A stretch of DNA of 64,000 nt. It comes from Roseateles amylovorans (GTDB taxonomy: Bacteria; Pseudomonadota; Gammaproteobacteria; Burkholderiales; Burkholderiaceae_C). Within the stretch, counting starts at the first letter, position 1; each line of letters begins with the position of its first letter. Location of the stretch: NCBI RefSeq assembly GCF_025398155.2, contig NZ_CP104562.2:5766001-5830000 (forward strand), in the 5' to 3' direction. Shown here one piece after another: positions 51,459 to 60,482 of the stretch. Below the pieces are notes generated by a model. The model was given only the letters and a program-made list of their open reading frames with translations, made no database searches and was not told the origin of the DNA. The position numbers and the translations under genes are program-made.

Positions 51459-54400
51459 ATGTCCTCTCCCGCCGATTCCCGCACTGCCTCCGGCCCCACG
51501 GTCGCATCGCGACGCTGGTGGACCCGCTGCGCGCTATGGATGGGCGGTCCGCTGCTGGTCTTGCTCGCCGTGCTGTTTTCCGCATGGCTTGCCTTGCATT
51601 GGGCGATTCTGCCGCACATCGATGACTGGCGCCCCAACCTGGAAAAGCAAGCCACCCAGGCATTGGGGGTACCGGTCCGCATCGGCAGCATCAGCGCCAG
51701 TTCCGGGGGCTGGATCCCGACGCTGGACCTGCGCGATGTCCGCCTGACCGACGCCCGAGGCCGCGACGCCCTGGTGCTGCCGCGGGTCAGCGCCTCGCTC
51801 TCCGCCCGCTCGCTGCTGGCGCTGGAGCTGCGCTTCTCCCAACTCTTGCTGGACGGCCCGGAGCTGCTGCTGCGCCGCGATACCCAGGGCCGGGTGTTCG
51901 TGGCCGGCCTGAGCATGGACGGGCATGAAGACACGCCCACCTCCGAGGCCGCCGCCGACTGGTTTTTCCAACAGCATGAGTTCGTCATCCTGCATGGCCG
52001 CATCCGCTGGGTGGACGAACTGCGCGCCGCGCCCCCGCTGGAACTCTTCGATCTGAACCTGGTGCTGCGCAACGGCCTGCGTCGCCATCAATTGCGGGTG
52101 GACGCCACACCGCCAACCGGCTGGGGCGAGCGGTTCAGCCTGCGCGGCCAGTTCACCCAATCGCTGCTGGAGCGTCCCGGTGCGCTGCAGCACTGGAGCG
52201 GCCAGCTCTTCGCCGACCTGCCCCGCACCGATGTGCGGGAACTGCGCCGCTACCTGGACCTGCCCTTCGAGCTCAACGAGGGCGACGGCGCGCTGCGCGC
52301 CTGGCTGGACATCGAGCAGGGCCAGCCCCGCAACCTGACGCTGGACATGGGGCTGCGTGCGGTCAAGCTGAGGGTCTCGCCCACGCTGCCGGAACTGGAT
52401 CTGGCCCAGGTCGGCGGCCGGCTGGTGATGCAGCAGACCGCCAAGCGCTTTTCGCTGGAAGCCAAACAGCTGGGCTTTCGCGCCGGGGATGGCCTGGACT
52501 GGCCACGCTCGGACTGGGCGCTCCATCTGCAACGCAATGAGAAGACCGGCACGGTCACCGGCGGCGACTTCCAGGCGCAGCAACTGGACCTGGCCCTGGG
52601 CGCGCAGATCCTCTCGCGCCTGCCCCTGGCCGAATCGCAACGCGAGCTCATCGGCGACATGAAGCCCGGTGGCGCACTCAACGGCTTGCAGCTGCAGTGG
52701 GAGGGTCCGCTGGAGGCGCCCCACCACTACCGCGCCAAGGGTCAATTGCAGCAACTGCAACTCACCGCCGCCGCGCCGGTCATACCGGACGATCCGGCCT
52801 CCGCGCCGCCGATCGGCCGGCCCGGCGTCCGCGGCGCCGAGGTCCAGTTCGATGCCAATGAGCAAGGCGGCAGCGCCACGCTGGCGATCAACAACGGCCA
52901 GTTGACCCTGCCCGGCGTCTTCACCGAGGCCGCCCTGCCCGTTCAGCAGGCGCAGGCCACCTTGAACTGGCGTGCGCAACGCCTGCCGACAGCCACCTCG
53001 GCCGTCCCGACCGCCGCCGCCCGCTCGCCCCTCACGCAATCCGGCCCATCCAGCGTCGGCGCCCCGGCCAGCGCGCCCGGCACCGCGCCGATCACCCGCC
53101 AGTGGACGGTGCAATTCAGCCAGGTCAAGCTGGTCACCGACGACCTGCGGGCCGAGGTGGACGGCGTCTGGCAAAGCGCGCTCACCCGTCGGCCGCATGA
53201 CAGCGGTCGACTGGACCTCACCGGCCGCATCGACGAGGTGCGTGCCCCGCGGGTGCTGCGCTATCTCCCGGCCTCGCTGGGCCCCGACGCCCGCCGCTAC
53301 ATCCGCGATGCGATCCAGGACGGCACCGTCCAGAAGATCCAGGTCCGGCTCCTGGGCGATCTGATCGACTTCCCCTTCGATGCGCCGCGCAGCAAGGGCC
53401 AGTTCCACATCAGCAGCCAGGTGCGGGACCTGACCCTGGCCTATGTCCCCAGCCATCCGGCCGAGAACGGCCTGCCGGCCTTCACCTCGCCCTGGCCGGC
53501 GATGGAGCAGCTCCATGCCGAGCTGGTGTTCGACCGGGCTGCGATGACCATCCGCAACGGTCGCGCCCGACTGATGGGCGTGGAACTGACCGATGTGCAG
53601 GGCCACATGGCGGACCTCTATCACCATGCACCGGTGCTCGACATCAGCGGCGACGGCCGCGGCGCCTTGGCCGATGCGCTGCGGTATGTGCGCAGCTCAC
53701 CGGTTTCGGAGCTGACCAGCCATGTGCTCGATCCCACCGTGGCCAATGGCCCGATGACCTTGAAACTGGGGCTGCGGCTGCCGCTGGCCCACATCGACGG
53801 GACCACGGTGAAGGGCCAGGTCATGCTCACCGGCAACGACCTGCGGTTGAGCCCGGATGCGCCGATGTTCACCCAGACCCGCGCCCGCATCGACTTCGAC
53901 CAGAAGGGCCTGCAGATCCGCAGCGGTCAGGCCCGGGTGCTGGGCGGCGACACCACCTTCGACGGCGGCACCCAAGCCGACGGCAGCCTGCGCTTCATCG
54001 CCAACGGCACGGTCACCGCCGAGGCCATGCGCAACGCGCCAGAGCTGGGACTGGGCGCGCGGGCGGCCCAGGCGATGACCGGGCAGACACCGGTGCGGTT
54101 CGAGCTCGGCATCCTCAAGGGCCAGCCGGAAATCACCCTGACCAGCACGATGCAGGGCATGGGCCTGGACCTGCCGGCCCCGCTTCGCAAGACGCCCGAG
54201 GAGAGCTGGCCGCTGCGCGTCACCACCCGGGCCCTGCCCGCGCCCACCGGCAGCCAGCGCGAGGAGCTGCGCATCGAGGCCGGGCCGGTCCAGGCCCTCT
54301 ATCAACGCGATGTCACAGGCGAGCCCCGGGTGCTGCGCGGCGCGCTGGCGCTGCAAGAGAAGCTGCCCGAGCTGCCGACGCAGGGCGTGGTGGCACGGGC

Positions 54401-55706
54401 CACCTTCCAGCAGCTCAATGCGGACACCTGGCAGACCGCGCTGCCCGCCCTGATGGGCAGCAAGGACAAAGACAAGGAGAAGGACAAGGAGAAGGACAAG
54501 GACGCCACCCGGGAGGCGCCCGCGGACAGCGACGCCGCCCTGGACGGCGCCATCGAGGGCGGCTATGCGCCCAGCCAGTTGGCGCTGAAGGTGCAGACCT
54601 TGCAGGCCTCGGGCCGGACCCTCAACCGCGTGGTGGCCGGCGTCACCCGCGACAGCGCCACCGCCGGCTGGCGCGTGTCGGTGGACGCGGAGCAGCTCAG
54701 TGGCTTCATCGAGGTGCGCACGGCGCGACCCCATCGTCCCGGCCGCGTGTTTGCCCGCCTCTCCCGGCTGTCCGTCCCCAAGACCGACGCCGACACGGTC
54801 GAGCAATTGCTGGATCAGCAACCGCACTCGGTGCCGACGCTGGACATCGTGGTCGACGACTTCGAGCTGCGCGGCAAGCGGCTGGGCCGGCTGGAGATCG
54901 AAGCCCAGCAACAGGCCGAGGTGCGGGACTGGAAGCTCAACAAGCTGCTGCTGAAGAACCCCGACGCCACGCTCAGCGCCGCCGGACAGTGGGCGCCGGA
55001 AGCAGGCCGCTCCACCCGCCGGACCGAGCTGGACTGGAAGCTGGACGTGGTGGATGCTGGCAAGTTGCTGGAACGGCTGGGCCAAGGCCAGGTGCTGCGC
55101 GGCGGCAAGGGCCAACTGACCGGCCAACTCGGCTGGCAGGGGTCTCCGATGTCGCCCGACTATCCGTCGATGCGGGGCAAGCTGGCGGTGGCGATGGACT
55201 CCGGCCAGTTCCTGAAAGCCGAGCCGGGCGTCGGCCGGCTGCTGGGCGTGCTGAGCCTGCAGTCGATTCCGCGCCGCCTGGTGCTGGACTTCCGCGACGT
55301 GTTCTCCGAGGGCTTCGCCTTCGACAACGTCGGCGGGGACATCCAGATCGCCAAGGGCGTGGCACGCAGCGACAACCTGCGCATGCGCGGCCTGCAGGCG
55401 GCGGTGCTGATGGAAGGATCGGCCAACCTCGCCGCCGAAACCCAGGACCTGCATGTGGTGGTGGTGCCCGAGATCAACGCCGGCGGCGCCGCACTGGCCT
55501 ATGCCGCCGTCAATCCCGCCATCGGCCTGGGCACCTTCCTGGCCCAGTGGCTGTTGCGCAAGCCCATCGTCGCGGCCAGTACCGAGGAATTCCGCGTCAC
55601 CGGCACCTGGACCGATCCCAAAATCGAGCAAGTGCCGCGGGGTTCGCAGCCGTCCGGCAGCCAGGCCCCCGACACCGCCACCGGCCAAGGAGACAGCGCC
55701 CCATGA
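51459..55706 (+). CDS. yhdP: YhdP-family AsmA-like envelope protein (DUF3971)
   Basis: About 1415 residues: an N-terminal membrane helix (27-49), then a very long beta-rich repeat-bearing periplasmic region with DUF3971 near the middle and an AsmA-like C-terminus (SLQSIPRRLVLDFRDVFSEG, 20 residues, near 1268). YhdP, TamB and YdbH carry phospholipids from inner to outer membrane. Around 1003-1017 is a tandem acidic/basic stretch (KDKEKDKEKDKD) encoded by an imperfect 12-bp repeat. Several in-frame ATGs precede; 51459 is preferred because it is followed directly by the basic and hydrophobic anchor. Its stop overlaps the nitrilase start. Confidence 0.9.
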   Translation: MSSPADSRTASGPTVASRRWWTRCALWMGGPLLVLLAVLFSAWLALHWAILPHIDDWRPNLEKQATQALGVPVRIGSISASSGGWIPTLDLRDVRLTDARGRDALVLPRVSASLSARSLLALELRFSQLLLDGPELLLRRDTQGRVFVAGLSMDGHEDTPTSEAAADWFFQQHEFVILHGRIRWVDELRAAPPLELFDLNLVLRNGLRRHQLRVDATPPTGWGERFSLRGQFTQSLLERPGALQHWSGQLFADLPRTDVRELRRYLDLPFELNEGDGALRAWLDIEQGQPRNLTLDMGLRAVKLRVSPTLPELDLAQVGGRLVMQQTAKRFSLEAKQLGFRAGDGLDWPRSDWALHLQRNEKTGTVTGGDFQAQQLDLALGAQILSRLPLAESQRELIGDMKPGGALNGLQLQWEGPLEAPHHYRAKGQLQQLQLTAAAPVIPDDPASAPPIGRPGVRGAEVQFDANEQGGSATLAINNGQLTLPGVFTEAALPVQQAQATLNWRAQRLPTATSAVPTAAARSPLTQSGPSSVGAPASAPGTAPITRQWTVQFSQVKLVTDDLRAEVDGVWQSALTRRPHDSGRLDLTGRIDEVRAPRVLRYLPASLGPDARRYIRDAIQDGTVQKIQVRLLGDLIDFPFDAPRSKGQFHISSQVRDLTLAYVPSHPAENGLPAFTSPWPAMEQLHAELVFDRAAMTIRNGRARLMGVELTDVQGHMADLYHHAPVLDISGDGRGALADALRYVRSSPVSELTSHVLDPTVANGPMTLKLGLRLPLAHIDGTTVKGQVMLTGNDLRLSPDAPMFTQTRARIDFDQKGLQIRSGQARVLGGDTTFDGGTQADGSLRFIANGTVTAEAMRNAPELGLGARAAQAMTGQTPVRFELGILKGQPEITLTSTMQGMGLDLPAPLRKTPEESWPLRVTTRALPAPTGSQREELRIEAGPVQALYQRDVTGEPRVLRGALALQEKLPELPTQGVVARATFQQLNADTWQTALPALMGSKDKDKEKDKEKDKDATREAPADSDAALDGAIEGGYAPSQLALKVQTLQASGRTLNRVVAGVTRDSATAGWRVSVDAEQLSGFIEVRTARPHRPGRVFARLSRLSVPKTDADTVEQLLDQQPHSVPTLDIVVDDFELRGKRLGRLEIEAQQQAEVRDWKLNKLLLKNPDATLSAAGQWAPEAGRSTRRTELDWKLDVVDAGKLLERLGQGQVLRGGKGQLTGQLGWQGSPMSPDYPSMRGKLAVAMDSGQFLKAEPGVGRLLGVLSLQSIPRRLVLDFRDVFSEGFAFDNVGGDIQIAKGVARSDNLRMRGLQAAVLMEGSANLAAETQDLHVVVVPEINAGGAALAYAAVNPAIGLGTFLAQWLLRKPIVAASTEEFRVTGTWTDPKIEQVPRGSQPSGSQAPDTATGQGDSAP

Positions 55707-56590
55707 AGATCGCCGCCATCCAGATGGTGTCCGGCACCCGGCTGGACGCCAACCTCGAACGAGCCCGGCACTGGATTGCCGAGGCGGCCGCGCAGGGCGC
55801 GCGGCTGGTCTCGCTGCCGGAATACTTCTGCCTGATGGGCCAGCACGACACCGACAAGCTGGCCTTCGCCGAGCGCCCCGGTGACCTGACGGCGCCCATC
55901 CAGGGCCTGCTCAGCCAGGCGGCCCGGACCCATGGCCTGTGGATCCTCGGCGGCACGCTGCCGATGGCGATCGACGGCGCGCCGACCCCGGCCCAGCGGG
56001 TGCGCAACACCACCTGCGTCTTCGCGCCCGACGGCTCGCTGGCCGCGCGCTACGACAAGCTGCATCTGTTCCGCTACGACAACGGCCGTGAACATTACGA
56101 CGAAGGCCGTGTGCTGGAGGCCGGCGAAGCGCCGGTCACCCTGCGCGCGGACCTGACGGGAATCGGCGCAGACGGTCAGGGCCATGGCCAGAGCGCGGGC
56201 GGCGGCCTGTCGCTGCGGATCGGGCTGTCGATCTGCTACGACCTGCGCTTCCCCGAGCTGTACCGCGCGATGAGCTTCGCTGACGGTCAGGCGCCGCTGG
56301 ACCTCATCAGCGTGCCTGCCGCCTTCACCTACACCACGGGCCAGGCCCACTGGGAACTGCTGCTGCGCGCCCGCGCGGTGGAGAACCAGGCCTATGTGAT
56401 CGCGGCCGCTCAGGGCGGCACCCATGAGAACGGTCGACGGACCTGGGGCCACAGCATGGTGGTGGATCCCTGGGGCGAGGTGCTGGCCTGTGTGCCGGAG
56501 GGCGAAGGCCTGGCGCTGGCGGACATCGATCCCGCGCGGCTCGCCCAGGTCCGGCATCAGTTGCCGGCCTTGCAGCATCGGCGGCTCTGA
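55703..56590 (+). CDS. Nitrilase-family carbon-nitrogen hydrolase (Nit1/Nit2-like)
   Basis: 295 residues with the catalytic triad Glu40 (SLPEYF), Lys119 (YDKLHLF) and Cys178 (ICYDLRFPE). CYDLRFPELYR and HWELLLRARAVENQ are typical of the Nit1/Nit2 omega-amidase and deaminated-glutathione amidase group. In proteobacteria this gene commonly follows yhdP, as here, with a four-base ATGA overlap. It probably hydrolyses deaminated glutathione or a 2-oxo-acid amide. Confidence 0.91.
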   Translation: MKIAAIQMVSGTRLDANLERARHWIAEAAAQGARLVSLPEYFCLMGQHDTDKLAFAERPGDLTAPIQGLLSQAARTHGLWILGGTLPMAIDGAPTPAQRVRNTTCVFAPDGSLAARYDKLHLFRYDNGREHYDEGRVLEAGEAPVTLRADLTGIGADGQGHGQSAGGGLSLRIGLSICYDLRFPELYRAMSFADGQAPLDLISVPAAFTYTTGQAHWELLLRARAVENQAYVIAAAQGGTHENGRRTWGHSMVVDPWGEVLACVPEGEGLALADIDPARLAQVRHQLPALQHRRL

Positions 56591-56796
56591 TCAGGTGGGG
56601 TCGCTGCTCGGGTGAGTCGCCGCTGCGGTCGCCCCGGGGCATCCCCATTGGCGCTGAGCGCTTGGCGAAGCGCGGAGACCAGTCGACGATGCCGCGCGCC
56701 GGCCGCTGGGACCGCCCGGGTCCATCGCGCTGACGTCGGTCGATTCCCGCCCTTTTTCGGCGATCAAACCCACCGCGCCCCAGGCAAGATGCCGCC

Positions 56797-57423
56797 ATGA
56801 TCGACCGTTGCCCCGCCCGTTCGCTCCCGTCGTCCCGCCGGCCTCCTCGCGCCGGGCAGCGGTACCGTGTCGTCCGCGTCGCGTTCGCCTGCGCGCTCTG
56901 GGCGGGGGCGGCAACCCTGTCGGGCTGCGGCGCGCCGGCCCGGCCGCTGGAGTTGTCGATCACCGACATGGATTCCCTGCAGCTGCGCTCCTGGGTCAGT
57001 CCCCAGCTGCGCCGCAATGTCAGCCTGCTGCCGGTCACCGGTGGCCAGGAGACCTCGCGCTGGTGGGGCACCCGGATCAGCGACATGAGCCTGAACCAGG
57101 CCTACCAGGAATCGCTGCGCCGTCTCGGCCTGATGCCGGACCTGCCCGATGGCGGCCGCTATCAGCTGCAGGTGGAACTGCTGGCGATGGCGCAGCCCAA
57201 CCTGCCCTTGGGACCGGAAGTGGCGATCGCGGTGCGCTACACCCTGACCGAGCGCGCCACCAATGCGCCGCTCTACCAACGCGTGCTGCGCACCACCCAG
57301 AAGGCCGGCATGGACGACAGCCTGAATCCCACCGAGCAATTGCGCATCGCCACCGAGTCGGCCCTGCGCAACAACATCGGCGAGCTGATTCGCGAACTGG
57401 CCTCCCTGCCGCTGCCGAACTGA
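56797..57423 (+). CDS. Putative lipoprotein, function unknown
   Basis: 208 residues. A basic N-terminus and hydrophobic core end in lipobox LSGC with Cys44, so it is probably a lipoprotein. The mature part is about 165 residues of mixed alpha/beta (ISDMSLNQAYQESLRRLGL, YQLQVELLAMAQPN). No family recognised with confidence. It stands alone, 206 bp after the nitrilase gene. Other in-frame starts closer to the hydrophobic core are possible. Confidence 0.75.
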   Translation: MIDRCPARSLPSSRRPPRAGQRYRVVRVAFACALWAGAATLSGCGAPARPLELSITDMDSLQLRSWVSPQLRRNVSLLPVTGGQETSRWWGTRISDMSLNQAYQESLRRLGLMPDLPDGGRYQLQVELLAMAQPNLPLGPEVAIAVRYTLTERATNAPLYQRVLRTTQKAGMDDSLNPTEQLRIATESALRNNIGELIRELASLPLPN

Positions 57424-57644
57424 GCCCTGACTGGACAGCGGGCCTCGATCCCGTGGGGCCTCGCGTCGGCCCGTCCTCCGGCGAAGGCGGGGTCGCGGAT
57501 ATACGAAATCCGCAGATTTCCCCGCTCGGCATATGCATATGAAGATTCAATGCTTGCCAAATCACGGGTAATCCCTAAGGATCGCGGGTTTCGCCCAGAA
57601 GCGGCTTCACGCCGGCTTCTGCAGCCAGACGCCCGGATCTTCCC
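57424..57644. other. Leader region of metNIQ
   Basis: 221 bp, AT-richer in the middle, presumably with the metN promoter. A hairpin CAGAAGC/GCTTCTG with an inner GGC/GCC lies at 57596-57621, 23 bp before the GTG start. No known SAM riboswitch class was recognised. Confidence 0.45.
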
Positions 57645-58652
57645 GTGATCGAACTCGAACAGCTTCATAAATCCTACGACGTCGATGGACGTCGCATTCC
57701 CGCGCTTCAGGGCGTGGACCTGCGGGTCGAAGCGGGCGAGGTGTTCGGCATCATCGGCGCGTCGGGCGCGGGCAAGAGCACCCTGCTGCGGGTGATCAAC
57801 CTGCTGGAGCGGCCCGACAGCGGCCGGGTGGTGGTCGCCGGCCAGGATCTGCAGGCGCTCGACGCCGCCGGCCTGCGCGCCGCGCGGCAGCGCATCGCCA
57901 TGATCTTCCAGCACTTCAACCTGCTGAATGCCCGCACCGTGGCGCAGAACGTCGCCTGGCCGCTGCGCATCGCCGGTTGGGAGTCTGCCCGCATCGCTCC
58001 CCGGGTGCAGAGCCTGCTGGCCCGCGTCGGGCTGACCGCGCATGCGGACAAATATCCGGCACAGCTGTCCGGTGGCCAAAAGCAGCGGGTGGGCATCGCC
58101 CGGGCGCTGGCCCTGGATCCGCAGGTGCTGCTGTGCGACGAAGCCACCAGCGCCCTCGACCCCGAAACCACCCGCGCCATCCTGGACCTGCTCGCCGAGC
58201 TCAACGAGGAGCTGCGCCTGAGCATCGTGCTGATCACCCATGAGATGGACGTGGTGCGCCGCGTGTGCGACCGGGTGGCGGTGCTGGAAGGTGGACGCAT
58301 CGTTGAACAGGGTCCGGTGGCGCAGGTGTTCCTGCACCCGAAATCGGAAACAGCGCGGCGCTTCGTGCTGGCCTCGGAACATGTCGACGAGGGCACCCAG
58401 CGCGACGACTATGCGCATGTGAAGGGCCAGCTCTGGCGCCTGACCTTCTACGGCGAGCGCACCTACGAGCCGCTGCTGGGCGAGATCGCCCGCCAGACAC
58501 AGCTCGACTTCGGCATCCTGGCGGGCCGCATCGACCGCATCAAGCGCGAGCCCTACGGTCAGTTGACCATTGCCGTCAGCGCGGGTGATCGCGCGGCGGC
58601 CCGGCGCCTGCTGGCCGATCGCGGCGTGCAGGTCGAGGAGCTGCGGGCATGA
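57645..58652 (+). CDS. metN: Methionine ABC importer ATP-binding protein
   Basis: 335 residues. Walker A GASGAGKST is near 37-45, Q-loop FQHFNLL near 88, signature LSGGQ near 140, Walker B VLLCDEATSALD near 159 and H-loop ITHE. After about residue 260 the C-terminal NIL/ACT domain (QLWRLTFYGERTYEPLLGE, 19 residues) is the methionine-sensing transinhibition domain. Start GTG. Overlaps metI by four bases (ATGA). Confidence 0.95.
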   Translation: MIELEQLHKSYDVDGRRIPALQGVDLRVEAGEVFGIIGASGAGKSTLLRVINLLERPDSGRVVVAGQDLQALDAAGLRAARQRIAMIFQHFNLLNARTVAQNVAWPLRIAGWESARIAPRVQSLLARVGLTAHADKYPAQLSGGQKQRVGIARALALDPQVLLCDEATSALDPETTRAILDLLAELNEELRLSIVLITHEMDVVRRVCDRVAVLEGGRIVEQGPVAQVFLHPKSETARRFVLASEHVDEGTQRDDYAHVKGQLWRLTFYGERTYEPLLGEIARQTQLDFGILAGRIDRIKREPYGQLTIAVSAGDRAAARRLLADRGVQVEELRA

Positions 58653-59332
58653 GCACCACCGCCTCGCTGCTGCAGACCGTGGCCGCCATCGACTGGACCG
58701 AGATTGCCTGGGCCGGCTCGGACACCCTGCTGATGCTGGGCGGCTCGCTGCTGTTCACCAGCTTGCTGGGCCTGCCGCTGGGGGTGGCGCTGTACCTGTT
58801 CGATCGCGGCCGGCTGCTGGCCTCGCCGCGGCTGTACGGCCTGCTGTCGCTGCTGGTGAATGTGCTGCGTTCGCTGCCGTTCGTGATCCTGCTGATCGTG
58901 CTGATCCCGTTCACCCTGCTGATCACCGGCACCTCGCTGGGCGTGGCCGGCGCGATTCCGCCGCTGGTGGTGGGCGCGACGCCCTTCCTGGCCCGGCTGG
59001 TGGAAACCGCGTTGCATGGCGTGGACCGGGGCATCGTCGAGGCCGGCCAGGCCATGGGCGCGAGCACCCGCCAGATCGTCTGGCAGGCGCTGCTGCCCGA
59101 GGCGCTGCCGGGCATCGTCTCCGCGCTCACCGTCACCGCGATCACCCTGGTGTCCTACACCGCCATGTCCGGTGTCATCGGCGGCGGCGGGCTGGGGGAT
59201 CTGGCGATCCGCTTCGGCTATCAACGTTTTCAGACCGAGGTGATGGTGGTCACCGTGGCGCTGCTGCTGATCCTGGTGCAGGCCCTGCAGATGCTGGGCG
59301 ACTGGCTGGTCAAGCGCGTGTCCCACCGCTGA
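58649..59332 (+). CDS. metI: Methionine ABC importer permease
   Basis: 227 residues, five predicted helices. The EAA-type coupling loop is VEAGQAMGASTRQIVWQALLP in the middle, and SGVIGGGGLGDLAIRFGYQRF is a MetI hallmark (in parts). It works with MetN and MetQ. Separated from metQ by a 167-bp gap that contains a 9-bp tandem repeat. Confidence 0.95.
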   Translation: MSTTASLLQTVAAIDWTEIAWAGSDTLLMLGGSLLFTSLLGLPLGVALYLFDRGRLLASPRLYGLLSLLVNVLRSLPFVILLIVLIPFTLLITGTSLGVAGAIPPLVVGATPFLARLVETALHGVDRGIVEAGQAMGASTRQIVWQALLPEALPGIVSALTVTAITLVSYTAMSGVIGGGGLGDLAIRFGYQRFQTEVMVVTVALLLILVQALQMLGDWLVKRVSHR

Positions 59333-59380
59333 TCTCCACCATTGACTCCTACCGTTGATTCGTTGACGCCGGGAGCCTGT

Positions 59381-59416
59381 CGTCTCGTTCGTCTCGTTCG
59401 TCTCGTTCGTCTCGTT
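59381..59416. repeat. 9-bp microsatellite (CGTCTCGTT x4) upstream of metQ
   Basis: Four perfect tandem copies followed by two decayed ones (CATCCCATT, CGTTCCATC). The block lies 84 bp before the metQ start, in the metI-metQ gap. Confidence 0.95.
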
Positions 59417-59499
59417 CATCCCATTCGTTCCATCCATTTGTCAGCCTCCCCGCTTTCAAATCCTCGCCGTGTCGATCGGCGTCCTTTCAGGAGTTGTGC

Positions 59500-60273
59500 A
59501 TGAAGAAGATCGTTGTTGCCGCCTTGGCGGTTCTGGCCCTGGGTTCGGCCTCTGCCGAGAAGTTGAGCGTGGCCGCCACGGCGGTGCCGCATGCGGAGAT
59601 CCTCAACCTGATCAAGCCCGAACTGGCCAAGCAGGGGGTGGAGCTGGAGGTGAAGGTGTTCACCGACTACGTGCAGCCCAATGTGCAGGTGGCGGAGAAG
59701 CGCCTGGATGCCAACTTCTTCCAGCACAAGCCCTATCTGAACGAGTTCAACAAGGGCAAGGGCACCGACCTGGTCGCGGTCGCGGCGGTGCATGTGGAGC
59801 CCTTCGGCGCCTATTCCACCAAGCACAAGACCCTGGCCGCCTTGCCTGAAGGCGGCACCGTGGCCCTGCCCAACGACCCCACCAACGGCGGCCGCGCCCT
59901 GCTGCTGCTGGACAAGGCCGGCGTGATCAAGCTCAAGGACAAGTCCAACATCCTGGCCACCACCAAGGACATCGTCGAGAACCCGAAGAAGCTGAAGTTC
60001 CGCGAGATCGAAGCCGCCACGCTGCCGCGCATCCTGCCGCAGGTCGACCTGGCCCTGATCAACACCAACTATGCGCTGGAAGCCAAGCTCAATCCGGCCA
60101 AGGATGCGCTGGCCATCGAAGGCAGCGAGTCGCCCTATGCCAACTGGCTGGTCACCCGCGCCGACCACCAGAATGCGCCGGCCGTGAAGAAGCTGGCCGC
60201 CGCGCTGCAGACCGAGCAGGTCAAGCGCTTCATCCAGACCCAATACAAGGGCGCGGTCGTTCCGGCCTTCTGA
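59500..60273 (+). CDS. metQ: Methionine-binding protein of ABC importer
   Basis: 257 residues, NlpA/MetQ family. A Sec signal peptide (KKIVVAALAVLALGSASA) is cleaved near 18/19. VAATAVPHAEIL, FTDYVQPNVQV, DANFFQHKPYLN and IPNDPTN-like ALPNDPTNGGRAL are the family core. There is no lipobox Cys, so it should be a soluble periplasmic protein instead of the lipoprotein usual for MetQ. AGGAG lies seven bases before the ATG. Confidence 0.94.
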   Translation: MKKIVVAALAVLALGSASAEKLSVAATAVPHAEILNLIKPELAKQGVELEVKVFTDYVQPNVQVAEKRLDANFFQHKPYLNEFNKGKGTDLVAVAAVHVEPFGAYSTKHKTLAALPEGGTVALPNDPTNGGRALLLLDKAGVIKLKDKSNILATTKDIVENPKKLKFREIEAATLPRILPQVDLALINTNYALEAKLNPAKDALAIEGSESPYANWLVTRADHQNAPAVKKLAAALQTEQVKRFIQTQYKGAVVPAF

Positions 60274-60312
60274 GCCCCCGCAGGCCGGCACGAACCGGCT
60301 TTTCTCCACAAG

Positions 60313-60338
60313 ACGCCCCGCAATCGCGGGGCGTTTTT
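60313..60338 (+). terminator. Intrinsic terminator of metNIQ
   Basis: Perfect 9-bp GC-rich stem (60313-60321 with 60326-60334), four-base loop and T-run, 40 bp after metQ. A weaker GCCGG/CCGGC hairpin with T-run precedes it. Confidence 0.92.
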
Positions 60339-60482
60339 CATGGCGGCGCGGCAGGCGCGGATTTGTGCCGTGCAGCGGCAGGACTTTCACCCGAACATCC
60401 CGGGCCCGTGTTCCGTCCCGGTCATTCGGAAGGTTGGCGGGCACGCTTTTCTGGACTTCCCGGGCCTCCCCCGTTCGTCACT

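Noticed and set aside
57424..57644. SAM riboswitch upstream of metN
   Set aside because: One simple hairpin only; none of the conserved cores of known SAM riboswitch classes was recognised.
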